From NCBI GenBank assembly GCA_023412915.1, contig JAEZRE010000015.1:124001-188000 (forward strand): DNA of 64,000 bases, in the 5' to 3' direction. The notes beneath the pieces were generated by a model that saw only the letters and a list, made by a program, of their open reading frames with translations, did no database searches and was not told the origin of the DNA. This document shows positions 6,415 to 15,024 of the stretch, one piece after another (the first letter of the stretch is position 1; every line of letters begins with the position of its first letter). The stretch comes from Bacillota bacterium (GTDB lineage Bacteria; Bacillota; Clostridia; Acetivibrionales; DTU013). Made by a program: the position numbers and the translations under genes.

Positions 6415-9186
6415 TTATTTGTCATAAATTGCACTCATATATTCTATATGCCTTTTCCGGATATCTTTCATTCTTGCTTTATATCCGGCAATCGCTTCTT
6501 CCCTGCTTTTTCCCCCCTTAAGATATTCCCTTGTCATAATGCACCACTCTCCTGCAAACGCGGAATCCAGACTGGTATAAAATTGATGCTTCTTACTGTC
6601 TATTGCCCTTCTGGCATCACATATCAAAGGATTAATATTTTGTCCGCCTAGAAATCCAACCCGGCTTATTGTATTTTTCATGATGGTTCCTGAGATGACC
6701 GATCTCCTGCCGCCATAATTTTCATACATTTCATCGGTATTGTCCCCATTCCGGTACAGGGTGTCATTTGCAAGGCGATATTGCAGGCCGTTTTCTGAAC
6801 AGTCCAGCGTTATCCATTCGATAAGGGGGCCGATTTTATCCTTCAGCGGCGAGGCTTTATTGACCATGATCCCCGAACTGACGCCCGTGCTCAATGTATT
6901 CCCCGGCGGCAGGCACACTGCCCAGTCGCCGTCGGTGCTCTTCAAGCCCCAAAGATAATGGGACTGACTCGTTACCATTTTATCTGCAATAACAAGGCCG
7001 AATACCTGTTTACCAGCTTTACCGTCCAGCTCTCTGAACCATTCGTCGGTATACGGGTCGGTTTCCTTCATATAGCCGTTGTCATACAGGTACTTTGAGA
7101 CGTCCAAAAATTCTTCCCACCCCGGACTGATATCAGTATTCCCGTTCAGCCCCATTCCTGAAGCGCCGGTCCCGTCATCAAACAGAGGCCAGATGCCGTA
7201 ACTTCCGGGTATAGCGTAATAGCCGCTCCTTTTCAAGGTTTGCGCCGCTTCCTTGAACTTCTCCAAATTTCCTGTACCTGCGCCGATGATACCGGCAATT
7301 TTATCCGGATCGTCGGTTCCCCATACGCGCCTTGCAATGGAGCGGCGATACATGAATACGCAGACGTCGCTTTCATACGGAAGCGCAATTATTTCTCCAT
7401 CCGGATTGGTACCGGCGTCAATCGCATACTGCGGAATATCCGCCTTCTTTAAAGCGGAATCCATATCGATGCCGAGCTCTTTATATGTGCTTGCATACCC
7501 GGAGTATTTTCCCCTGATGAATTCCTCGGCATATACGTCAGGAATACTGTAAATATCTACTGAGCCTCCGTCGCCTTTTTTCAGCGGCTCGATAATGTTA
7601 GTGAGAAAGTGGTTATCATCAGCAAGTGAACCTACGCTGCCATGTATCTTGTATTTGAATTCCGGGTGATATTCGGCATATTTTTTTACTATATTCACAA
7701 GCTCCTGGTCTGCCGTATTGATATTGAGCGCAATATTGACGGCAGGATCGTAATAATACGTATTAAAGTATTCCCTGAATTCTTTTGCTTCCTTGTAATA
7801 ATCCGCGATCGCGGTGTTCCTGTTCATTTCGCCGCTGAGGTACGCCTTTGTCTCAATAAGCCATTGAGAGGAGTTTGTATTTTTCAGACCGTTATAGCCC
7901 TGCTGCTTGCCCGCCGCAGCTTTTTGGGCGTCATAGAACACAGCGTTGATGTCTTGTCCTCCAAGAAATTCTATACCGGCGTTTTCACTTTTAAGAACGG
8001 TCCCTGAGACAACCGGTCTTTTAAGACCATAATATACATTATTTTTGTGGCGGAGGGAGTCATTGGCAAGACAATGCTGAAGCCCGGTCTCGGAGCAGTC
8101 CAGTGTGAGCCATTCGATAAGAGGCCTGATCTTATCCTTGAGCGGCGAGTTTTTGTTTACCAGGATTGCCGTATTCCCGCTCAGATCTATGTTAGTAACC
8201 GGCGGCAGGCATATAGCCCAGTCGCCGTAGGTTTCACCCAATCCCCTTTCCCATTCATGGAATCGGCGGGGGACCAGGCCGAATACTTGCTTGCCGTCTT
8301 TACCCTCAAGGTAATTGTACCACTCGTCCGTATGCTGCAATATGTCCGTCATACAGCCTTTGTCCAGTAATTCTTTAGAAATGTCCATGAATTTCAGCCA
8401 CTCTGAATTAACCTCCGGATATTCTTTCAGCCTCGTATCGACCAAAGGCCAGATGTCGTCGCATCCGGGTACTATATAATAACCATGCTGTTTCAAGGTC
8501 TTTGCCGCTTCCATGAACTTATCCCATTTTTGAGTGCCTGCACCGAGGATACCGGCAATTTTATCCGGATCATCAGTTCCCCAAACGTCCCTGGCAATAG
8601 AGCGACGATACATGAACACTCCGATGTCGGGCTCGTAGGGCAATGTAACCAGCTTTCCGTCCAGATTGGTTCCGGCGTCGACGGCATACTGCGGTATGTC
8701 CGCTTTCTTCAGCGCAGCGTCGACTTCGATGCCAAGATCCTCGTATGTGCATGCATACCCGGAGTAATCACCCTTGATAAATTCCCGCGCATACCAGCCG
8801 GGGACACAATAAATGTCCATTGCATTTCCGCGGCCTTTTTCCAGCTCACTGATAACTTGCCTGAAATAAGCGCCGTTCCCATCGGAAAAACAATTGAACT
8901 TATACCTGAAATCGGGGTTTTGCCGGTGATACTCCGTAAATATATCTTCCGCTTCCGGATCGCACGAATATATGTTGATAACACTTTCATTGACAGAAGA
9001 GGCCTGTACCCCGGATGCCGCGACTGCGCCCTGATCTGCAGCTGCGGCCTGTTCCTCTATTGGCTTTGCGGTCGAGGCTGTATCGGTGACAGCATTATGT
9101 ACGGAGGTCAATAGCAGGCTGGCGATTGCAAGGATACATACACCGGCGATTTTAACATACTTTCTTATGGTGGGTTTCGATCTCAT
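6415..9186 (-). CDS. Secreted/anchored double solute-binding-like protein (two fused SBP halves)
   Basis: The protein has 923 residues. It opens with a charged tail and one hydrophobic segment (YVKIAGVCILAIASLLL, residues 10-26) with no lipobox Cys, so it is either secreted or anchored by an uncleaved helix. Two homologous halves follow, about residues 70-480 and 484-923. The blocks KKADIPQYAVDAGTN, FMYRRSIAR and WGTDDPDKIAGI recur about 420 residues apart. Each half resembles a type 1 extracellular solute-binding protein (start NIYSCDPEAED or NIALNINTADQE; later ITLDCSENGLQ). The start at 9186 is chosen over 9261 because a gggggag site lies 6 bases upstream. It is a single gene with no permease or ATPase beside it, so a role in sensing or binding rather than transport is possible. 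Ligand unknown. Confidence 0.85.
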   Translation of the reverse strand: MRSKPTIRKYVKIAGVCILAIASLLLTSVHNAVTDTASTAKPIEEQAAAADQGAVAASGVQASSVNESVINIYSCDPEAEDIFTEYHRQNPDFRYKFNCFSDGNGAYFRQVISELEKGRGNAMDIYCVPGWYAREFIKGDYSGYACTYEDLGIEVDAALKKADIPQYAVDAGTNLDGKLVTLPYEPDIGVFMYRRSIARDVWGTDDPDKIAGILGAGTQKWDKFMEAAKTLKQHGYYIVPGCDDIWPLVDTRLKEYPEVNSEWLKFMDISKELLDKGCMTDILQHTDEWYNYLEGKDGKQVFGLVPRRFHEWERGLGETYGDWAICLPPVTNIDLSGNTAILVNKNSPLKDKIRPLIEWLTLDCSETGLQHCLANDSLRHKNNVYYGLKRPVVSGTVLKSENAGIEFLGGQDINAVFYDAQKAAAGKQQGYNGLKNTNSSQWLIETKAYLSGEMNRNTAIADYYKEAKEFREYFNTYYYDPAVNIALNINTADQELVNIVKKYAEYHPEFKYKIHGSVGSLADDNHFLTNIIEPLKKGDGGSVDIYSIPDVYAEEFIRGKYSGYASTYKELGIDMDSALKKADIPQYAIDAGTNPDGEIIALPYESDVCVFMYRRSIARRVWGTDDPDKIAGIIGAGTGNLEKFKEAAQTLKRSGYYAIPGSYGIWPLFDDGTGASGMGLNGNTDISPGWEEFLDVSKYLYDNGYMKETDPYTDEWFRELDGKAGKQVFGLVIADKMVTSQSHYLWGLKSTDGDWAVCLPPGNTLSTGVSSGIMVNKASPLKDKIGPLIEWITLDCSENGLQYRLANDTLYRNGDNTDEMYENYGGRRSVISGTIMKNTISRVGFLGGQNINPLICDARRAIDSKKHQFYTSLDSAFAGEWCIMTREYLKGGKSREEAIAGYKARMKDIRKRHIEYMSAIYDK

Positions 9187-9473
9187 TTTTTCTCCCCCGC
9201 ATCTTCCCCATGGCCTCCGGAGCCTATGACACTCCCATCGTTTACAGGCAATATTGCACATTACGCAAATTTAACCAATACTCAGATTATACCATTTGGC
9301 GGAAATTTCTTACAGTGTAATCCGATTATGCGCGGCATTTGGCCGATTATATACGGCTCTTGACTCTTCCGCCTATTTGGAACTCTGATATAACTTCTTG
9401 TTACCACGCATGCCGAGGAGGTAATAATTAATATAATCGTTCGTATACATATAATTCTTCGGAGGTTTTCCTT

Positions 9474-10964
9474 ATGGGCGACGCAAAAAACATGGCATGT
9501 ATAATGGCTATTTTCGGAGGCACAGGAGATCTGACCGGCAGAAAGCTCATCCCCGCTATCTGCAAGCTCGCTCAAGGCGGTTCACTACCCGGGCGGTTCG
9601 CCTTGGTCGGTATCGGCAGAAGACCGAAAAGCCATGAGCAATATAGAGAGGAGCTCATAACTTCGATTAAAAAAATATCACATATCAAAATTAAAGAAAG
9701 TCTATGGAGCGAATTATCAAAAAGAATTCTCTATTACCAGCTGGACTTTTCCGACCCGTCCGCATACGAAGGATTGAGGCTGTTTCTTGACGATATGGAT
9801 AAAATGTATGATACCTGCGGCAACAGACTTTATTATCTGGCGGTCGCGCCGGTTTATTTCGAGACTATAGCACTGAATCTTAAAGAAAACGGTATGGCGG
9901 TAAACAAAGGGACATGGCAGCGCCTCATGATAGAAAAGCCCTTCGGCAGGGATCTTGCCACTGCCCGGTACCTGAATGACATATTGGCGGAAGTATTTCC
10001 GGAAGAAAACATCTTCAGGATAGACCATTATCTCGGAAAGGAAATGCTCCAGAACATGCTTGTATTGAGGTTTAGCAATGCAATGTTCGAAAGCACGTGG
10101 AATAACCGCTATATAGACAATATACAGATAACCTCCGGCGAAACCGTGGGCGTGGAAAGCAGGGCAGGATATTATGAGACTTCGGGTGCTATGCGCGATA
10201 TGGTGCAAAACCATATGCTGCAGCTTCTGGCATTAACTGCGATGGAGCCTCCCGGAGGAATAAACGCAAATTCTATAAAGGACGAAAAGGTCAGGCTTTT
10301 ACGGTCTCTGTCAGTAATGAGCGTGGCCGATGTCCGGGATAGTATCGTCAGAGGCCAGTATGGAAGTGGTTTTAAGAATAATGAGACTCTTGCCGGTTAC
10401 CGAGAGGAAAATGGAGTTTCCAATATGTCCGACACAGAAACATATGTGGCAATGCGCTTATTTATAAACAACTCCCGTTGGGCAAACGTGCCGTTCTATT
10501 TACGGACGGGCAAAAGATTGCCGGAAAAGGCGATAAGCGTCATCGTCGAGTTCAAATCCGTACCCGGATTACTGAACCTGAAAGAATACAGCGGAATGCA
10601 GCCGAATATACTCGAAATACAAATAGAGCCTAAAGAAGGCATAACCTTTCACATCAATTCAAAAAAACCCGGTATGGGCAATGATACAACCACCGTTAAA
10701 ATGGACTTTTGCCAGAACTGCAGCTACGCGGGAAATTCACCGGAGGCATATGAGCGCTTGATCGCGGATGTCTTAAGGAACGACCATACCTTATTCACAA
10801 GTTGGGATGAAATAGAAGCCTCCTGGAGCTTTACGGACAATATTATCGACATATGGAAAAATACTGCCCGACCCGCTTTCCCCAATTATTCCGCCGGCAC
10901 CTGGGGGCCGGCGGAGGCAGATGAACTACTGGCAAAAAGCGGTCATAAATGGAGGTACTTATAA
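9474..10964 (+). CDS. zwf: Glucose-6-phosphate 1-dehydrogenase
   Basis: Oxidises glucose-6-phosphate to 6-phosphogluconolactone with NADP, the first step of the oxidative pentose phosphate pathway. The 496-residue length is typical. Residues 13-24 (IFGGTGDLTGRK) are the nucleotide-binding fingerprint. RIDHYLGKE (about 182-190) is the substrate and catalytic signature, with the essential His. EKPFGRD and the C-terminal TRPAFPNYSAGTWGP-type ending are also family hallmarks. It starts at ATG 9474 with ggagg 8 bases upstream. No lactonase or 6-phosphogluconate dehydrogenase gene is adjacent, so it stands as a single gene, divergent from the double binding protein and 56 bp ahead of the cyclase-family gene. 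Confidence 0.96.
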   Translation: MGDAKNMACIMAIFGGTGDLTGRKLIPAICKLAQGGSLPGRFALVGIGRRPKSHEQYREELITSIKKISHIKIKESLWSELSKRILYYQLDFSDPSAYEGLRLFLDDMDKMYDTCGNRLYYLAVAPVYFETIALNLKENGMAVNKGTWQRLMIEKPFGRDLATARYLNDILAEVFPEENIFRIDHYLGKEMLQNMLVLRFSNAMFESTWNNRYIDNIQITSGETVGVESRAGYYETSGAMRDMVQNHMLQLLALTAMEPPGGINANSIKDEKVRLLRSLSVMSVADVRDSIVRGQYGSGFKNNETLAGYREENGVSNMSDTETYVAMRLFINNSRWANVPFYLRTGKRLPEKAISVIVEFKSVPGLLNLKEYSGMQPNILEIQIEPKEGITFHINSKKPGMGNDTTTVKMDFCQNCSYAGNSPEAYERLIADVLRNDHTLFTSWDEIEASWSFTDNIIDIWKNTARPAFPNYSAGTWGPAEADELLAKSGHKWRYL

Positions 10965-11020
10965 ACATGTCCCATAAAAGGCAAGTCGGTCTCTAAAAAA
11001 TGTGAAATGAGGAAGGCTTA

Positions 11021-11638
11021 ATGCAAATATACGATATCTCTATGCTGATAGAGGAGGATATGCCCACATATAAAAATATGCAGGACAAAAAGCCCAGAAT
11101 CAGTGTGATCAAAGATTTTACCTCCGGAAATATATACGAATCCCATATCGAAATGGATATGCACACGGGCACGCATATCGACTCTCCCATGCATATGCTT
11201 CCATGGGGGCATTCCATAGATAAGACGGATATATCGAAGCTTGTCACGGAATGTGCCGTTCTCGACCTAACACACGTCGAAGAAAAAATAACAGCCGACG
11301 ACCTTCGTAAAAAGGATATCAAGGCTGATTCGTTCGTCCTCCTGAAAACCGGAAACTCTTTCAGCGGTCTTTTCGATCCAGCATTTATATATCTTGCGTC
11401 CTCAGGAGCGGAATATCTCGCAAAAATGAAAATATCCGGAGTCGGTATCGATTCGCTCGGCATTGAAAGATCCCAGCCCGATCACCACACTCACAAGGTT
11501 TTGTTCGAACACGGAATAATCATTCTCGAAGGACTGGTGCTTTCAAAGGTGGAGGAGGGCTCATATCAGCTCATTGCGCTGCCGCTAAAAATCCGAGGCA
11601 CCGAAGCGGCTCCTGCGCGCGTGATCCTGTTAAAATAA
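11021..11638 (+). CDS. Cyclase-family (kynurenine formamidase-like) hydrolase
   Basis: Metal-dependent amide or lactone hydrolase of the Cyclase family (PF04199), 205 residues. The family metal-binding motif HxGTHxDxPxH is intact at about residues 48-58 (HTGTHIDSPMH). The opening YDISMLIEEDMP and the later GVGIDSLGIERSQPDHHTHKVLFEHGIIILEGL match bacterial members. It starts at ATG 11021 behind gaggaagg and runs in the same direction as zwf, so it may be co-transcribed. Family members act on formylkynurenine, isatin or polyketide amides. No tryptophan-degradation genes are nearby, so the substrate here is open; a lactone connected to zwf is conceivable but unsupported. Confidence 0.88.
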   Translation: MQIYDISMLIEEDMPTYKNMQDKKPRISVIKDFTSGNIYESHIEMDMHTGTHIDSPMHMLPWGHSIDKTDISKLVTECAVLDLTHVEEKITADDLRKKDIKADSFVLLKTGNSFSGLFDPAFIYLASSGAEYLAKMKISGVGIDSLGIERSQPDHHTHKVLFEHGIIILEGLVLSKVEEGSYQLIALPLKIRGTEAAPARVILLK

Positions 11639-11755
11639 ACCACCTGCATTACTATACGGAGGAAAGCGGGACTGTCACTTAAACTTGTTTAGGAGTAGAA
11701 GATAATTCATAAACTATGACGGAGAAATCCAGATGATGGGAGTTCTTGTATTTTA

Positions 11756-11785
11756 TTTACAACAAGGATATGAATTATGTATAAT
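11756..11785 (+). promoter_or_regulatory. Probable promoter of the LysM protein gene
   Basis: TTTACA (11756-11761) and TATAAT (11780-11785) are 18 bp apart, with TG directly before the -10 element. It lies about 140 bp upstream of the LysM gene and overlaps a possible 52-codon frame, which argues that this stretch is regulatory rather than coding. Confidence 0.5.
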
Positions 11786-11927
11786 ATGTTTGTTAATGGA
11801 AAATCGTCTTAACTATGGGGCAAATTACGCTAACACTACTTACAAAGAAATATTAGAAAATTTATATTTGCTGGTGTCAGTTTATATTTAATAAGCGATG
11901 GAAAATTAATTACGAGGAGTGATACAT

Positions 11928-12773
11928 ATGAAAAAAACAGTTTTCGCATTAATATATGCAGTTTTCTTAACTTTTAACTCGAGTGTTATTTACGCCAACG
12001 ATTATCCTTTCAGTTCTATTAAGCAGCAAAGCATCAAATATACCTGTGTACATACAATTCTTAAAGGCGACACACTTGATTCTGTAGTTAAATTATACGG
12101 CGTTAAGTCACAGGATATCATAAATGAGAACAAACTTAAAACTAACATATTAAACCAGAATGATGAACTTTATATTACGATAAAATATCCCATCGTCACC
12201 TCAAAAGGCAAATCAATGTCCGAGTTTGTGCCTAATGGGTGGTACGTTATGGAATCGGTTAAAGGCGATTTAAACAAGGACTCCCTGCCTGATATTGCTC
12301 TAATCTTGGGAAAAAAGGTCCCCACTATGAAAACTAGTGGATTAAGTACTAATTCCTATTCTCATCCACGTATTTTCGTAATTATTACACAGAACAAAGA
12401 TAAAACATACAAAAAGAGCGTCCAAAGCAATGATGCAGTCGCTGCGTATGGATACAAACAATCATTTGATTGGTATGACCATATGAAAATTGAGAAAGGC
12501 ACGTTGCTTTTTGATTATTCGGAGAAAATGCACTCTACTTTTCGTGGTTACCAATACAAATTCGCTTATCAGAAGGGCGGATGGTTTTTTACTGGACTAA
12601 CTACGAGTAAACTTGTTCCTAATGAACATATCGCTGAAACCATCATCGACACAAACTTTCAAACTGGCGATATAGTCACAAAAGAAATTGTCGATGGAAA
12701 AATCAAGAGCACAAAAAAGACAAAAGTTAAAGTACAACCTCTTGTCAACCTCATGAATTTTGCTGCAAATTGA
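11928..12773 (+). CDS. Secreted LysM-domain protein, function unknown
   Basis: Exported cell-wall-associated protein of 281 residues. It has a Sec signal peptide (MKKTVFALIYAVFLTFNSSVIYA, likely cleaved before ND) and a single LysM peptidoglycan-binding repeat at about 36-83 (HTILKGDTLDSVVKLYGVKSQDIINEN...ILNQNDELYI). A segment WYVMESVKGDLNKDSLPDIALILG resembles the D-x-N-x-D calcium/FG-GAP-like repeats of extracellular proteins. The C-terminal half (SFDWYDHMKIEKGTLLFDYS, GYQYKFAYQKGGWFFTGLTT) is not recognised. The ATG at 11928 with gaggag 8 bases upstream is better placed than a GTG three codons earlier. The gene is AT-rich and uses A/T-ending codons, unlike zwf upstream, consistent with acquisition. 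Confidence 0.75.
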   Translation: MKKTVFALIYAVFLTFNSSVIYANDYPFSSIKQQSIKYTCVHTILKGDTLDSVVKLYGVKSQDIINENKLKTNILNQNDELYITIKYPIVTSKGKSMSEFVPNGWYVMESVKGDLNKDSLPDIALILGKKVPTMKTSGLSTNSYSHPRIFVIITQNKDKTYKKSVQSNDAVAAYGYKQSFDWYDHMKIEKGTLLFDYSEKMHSTFRGYQYKFAYQKGGWFFTGLTTSKLVPNEHIAETIIDTNFQTGDIVTKEIVDGKIKSTKKTKVKVQPLVNLMNFAAN

Positions 12774-13104
12774 TTTATATTATAGACGAATATAAAATGG
12801 TAGCGTTTTCAATAAAACAGAGTTAAAGCAAATAAGCATTTTCTGCGACAGCTATAGTCATATTTGTTATGAGAAATCGACTTAAAAATCTATGCTATTC
12901 TTGATACGGTGAAACGTACCACAAACAAATTGAGTTTACATAATATACATTCGACTATTATTTACAACGAATAAAATCCATATTTTCTGAAATGCTTCAA
13001 ACATGCCTGTTAGTGAATAAAATGAGCAATAAATGGCACTTTTACAATAGCAAGGCTTTGCTAAATGCAAAACGTTAGCTGAGTGGTAAAATTTGAATAA
13101 TTTA
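12774..13104. other. AT-rich non-coding stretch
   Basis: No convincing coding frame, RNA or repeat was seen. The region is strongly AT-rich and contains only scattered short frames. Confidence 0.5.
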
Positions 13105-13133
13105 TTGACTTCATTTTCGATTATTGGTACAGT
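13105..13133 (+). promoter_or_regulatory. Promoter of the small membrane protein gene
   Basis: TTGACT (13105-13110) and TACAGT (13128-13133) with a 17-bp spacer lie about 38 bp upstream of the 63-residue membrane protein gene. Confidence 0.55.
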
Positions 13134-13170
13134 GTAGAAAAATATATAATTTTTGGGGGTATGAGGGTTT

Positions 13171-13362
13171 ATGACGATTCTTGTATTCTTGTGGTACGTT
13201 ATTTATATTGTGCAAATCTTTTTTGCATACGGAACAGCATACAGGCTTACAAAAAGGGGTGGCGATAATGGTGTAGCTCTTTTTGGATGGATATTACTTA
13301 TGACGTTTGCTTCGATAATTCCTGGTCTGGGTATATATTTGTGGACTAAAAACAAGGATTAA
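13171..13362 (+). CDS. Small two-helix membrane protein (63 aa)
   Basis: Not recognised by family. The product has two hydrophobic helices, about residues 2-20 (ILVFLWYVIYIVQIFFAYG) and 37-56 (LFGWILLMTFASIIPGLGIY), joined by a basic/Gly loop (YRLTKRGGDNG) and ending WTKNKD. This predicts a membrane hairpin. The start at ATG 13171 has a G-rich Shine-Dalgarno (tgaggg) and a promoter at 13105-13133. It is a single gene in the AT-rich islet, convergent with the coiled-coil membrane protein gene. Many small proteins of this shape belong to phospholipase-D-nuclease-N-terminal-like or superinfection-type families, but nothing here decides this. Confidence 0.6.
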   Translation: MTILVFLWYVIYIVQIFFAYGTAYRLTKRGGDNGVALFGWILLMTFASIIPGLGIYLWTKNKD

Positions 13363-13411
13363 TAAGACATGTTTACTATGAATAAAATGGATGTAGAATA
13401 TTTAATCTAAA

Positions 13412-13451
13412 CTATAAAAGAGACAAGTCAAATAAATGCTAACTTGTCTCT
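13412..13451 (-). terminator. Terminator of the 13504-14397 gene
   Basis: AGAGACAAGT (13419-13428) and ACTTGTCTCT (13442-13451) form a perfect 10-bp stem. Reading the minus strand, the stem is followed by TTTTATAG. Confidence 0.7.
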
Positions 13452-13503
13452 ATGTATATAAAAACATATTAGACTATATACAACACACTCACTGGAAAGC
13501 GGT

Positions 13504-14397
13504 CTATTCGGTATCTTTAATATCTTTCATGTCTTTCCTTATTAAGTTTGACAATATATCCAACGACTCAAAGTAGTTCTCATCCCAGTTCAACGTCTGG
13601 TATGTCCTAAGGTTGCTGGTGACGGTTCTGAGGATTTCGTCCTGCTTTTCCATCGAAGTATTGCACAATATCTTCCTGATCGTGTCCCTCCAGAAGCTTA
13701 GCTCTTTACTGTAGTCATTGATCCTTGCAAGTAACAATAGCTTGGCCTTTCTGTAGGATGCATAATTTCTCTTTGCCTCTTTGATAATTTCCTCGGACTG
13801 CTTTCTGAAGCCTTCCATCTCTTTCTCGGAGCTGGCGAGCCTCTCCTCCATCAGCTTCTGCCTTTTGCTTTCCACGCTCAAAAGCCAATAGTTCGATATC
13901 ACAATGATGACCGAGTAAAGCATCATATAGATCAAAATAAGCTTAATATTCTCATACAGAGGGTTTTTCAGATCATCTGCGTAAACGACATCTATGTTGT
14001 TTCCGTTCTTGTCTATAACGATATCCCTGCTGTCGACGTTTTCATGGATTTTGAAAAACAGGCTGACGCTGCTGTTCGATGGAATGCTTACGACCTTAAG
14101 GTCGGTCCAGTCATCCGCTACGATGTTATTGCTCTGTTTTTGGAGTTCTAGCGGCTGGCTGGCCATAACCTCATTCAGCTCTATGGTATCAGGCACTTTT
14201 ATAATAACGTCTTTAATCGTATTGCTTTGAAAATTTTTAAAATCAATGACCGTATAGCAGTCTCTTCCGTTCCTGACTACATTACCGATCTCAACGCTGC
14301 CTTTTGAAAAAAAGGTCGATATAAATAAGCCTACCAAAGATGTGACGATGATAGTGGTTATTTGCAGCACAACCTGCTCGAACAACTTCTTTTTCAT
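13504..14397 (-). CDS. Membrane protein with two helices and a cytoplasmic coiled coil, unknown function
   Basis: Not recognised. Over 297 residues it has an N-terminal basic tail (MKKKLFEQ), membrane helix 1 (about 10-30), an extracellular beta-rich domain of about 120 residues (VEIGNVVRNGRDCYTVIDFKNF... VSLFFKIHENVD), membrane helix 2 (about 152-172, IKLILIYMMLYSVIIVISNYW), then a long charged coiled coil (SKRQKLMEERLASSEKEMEGFRKQ, residues about 175-215) and a helical C-terminus. The outer domain has the look of an Ig-like/DUF11-type fold that senses a binding partner. The ATG at 14397 has aaagggctgcgcc upstream, a weak site. It ends at a clear terminator and appears to be a single-gene unit in the AT-rich islet beside tRNA-Cys. 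Confidence 0.72.
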   Translation of the reverse strand: MKKKLFEQVVLQITTIIVTSLVGLFISTFFSKGSVEIGNVVRNGRDCYTVIDFKNFQSNTIKDVIIKVPDTIELNEVMASQPLELQKQSNNIVADDWTDLKVVSIPSNSSVSLFFKIHENVDSRDIVIDKNGNNIDVVYADDLKNPLYENIKLILIYMMLYSVIIVISNYWLLSVESKRQKLMEERLASSEKEMEGFRKQSEEIIKEAKRNYASYRKAKLLLLARINDYSKELSFWRDTIRKILCNTSMEKQDEILRTVTSNLRTYQTLNWDENYFESLDILSNLIRKDMKDIKDTE

Positions 14398-14562
14398 GGC
14401 GCAGCCCTTTCAACAACAAACATATATGGATATTATATTTTTCGGGCAAATGAGTTAGTATAGCTGCTGCAAGATTCAATCACGATGCACAGAAAAACAA
14501 TAATGCCCGTTTACACGGCAGCCTGTGCCTGAGTTAGCTGGGCTATACATGAAGCTACCGTT

Positions 14563-14661
14563 TCAGGGCTCGGCTCGGCGGTTCTCAGCCTCGGCATAGG
14601 TCTTGTAGGCTTCACCTTTAGTAACCTCGGGATTAATAGACCTTTGCCCCCAATCTTCAAA
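14563..14661 (-). pseudogene. Short protein C-terminal remnant
   Basis: A minus-strand frame reads FEDWGQRSINPEVTKGEAY and goes on KTYAEAENRRAEP before TGA at 14565-14563. Its composition (Ala/Glu/Arg helix) looks like a real protein tail, but it has no start codon, and a stop lies directly upstream in frame. I read it as a decayed fragment between the islet and tRNA-Cys. A chance frame cannot be excluded. Confidence 0.25.
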
Positions 14662-14712
14662 TTAAACTTGAAAGTTGAAGAGTAGAGACCTTTTCCCCAG
14701 ATTGCTTCTGAA

Positions 14713-14748
14713 GAAAATAAAAAACCCACAGAATCTTCATTCTGTAGG
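14713..14748 (-). terminator. Terminator of tRNA-Cys
   Basis: ACAGAAT (14728-14734) pairs with ATTCTGT (14739-14745) around a 4-base loop. On the minus strand it is followed by GGGTTTTTTATTTT. It lies directly downstream of the tRNA 3' end. Confidence 0.85.
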
Positions 14749-14755
14749 TCGTTGG

Positions 14756-14827
14756 AGGCGCCACCCGGATTTGGACCGGGGAGTGAGGGTTTTGCAGACC
14801 CTTGCCTTACCACTTGGCTATGGCGCC
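14756..14827 (-). tRNA. tRNA-Cys (anticodon GCA)
   Basis: Acceptor GGCGCCA pairs with TGGCGCC. The D-arm is GCCAAGTGGTAAGGC, the anticodon stem-loop AGGGTCTGCAAAACCCT carries GCA, and the T-arm is CCCGGTCCAAATCCGGG, with discriminator T as in bacterial Cys tRNAs. CCA is not encoded. Confidence 0.96.
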
Positions 14828-15024
14828 GTTTCTTTGACAGCTAGTATATAATAACACGATTATACCTTGATGTCAACACTCATACGGCTCGCGGAGCATC
14901 CATCCCATGTCCTTTTTTTCCCATAATCGACGCAGCCGCTTACCGGTATAATATGGCATTCTCCTCACATTGGTGAAACAATATGCCGGAACCTATCGAA
15001 CAGATTCCGGCATGTGCTCCACGC

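Noticed and set aside
11640..11760. A duplicated tRNA-Cys 3' end (attachment site) at the left border of the islet.
   Set aside because: No copy of the T-arm or acceptor sequence was found there by eye.
11733..11891. 52-codon plus-strand ORF (MMGVLVFYLQQGYELCI...) ahead of the LysM gene.
   Set aside because: It overlaps a good promoter (11756-11785) for the LysM gene and shows no recognisable features.
14511..14813. 100-codon minus-strand frame starting MVRQGSAKPSLPG.
   Set aside because: Its N-terminal part is translated tRNA-Cys and its terminator; not a real gene as drawn. A different frame here was kept only as a low-confidence remnant.
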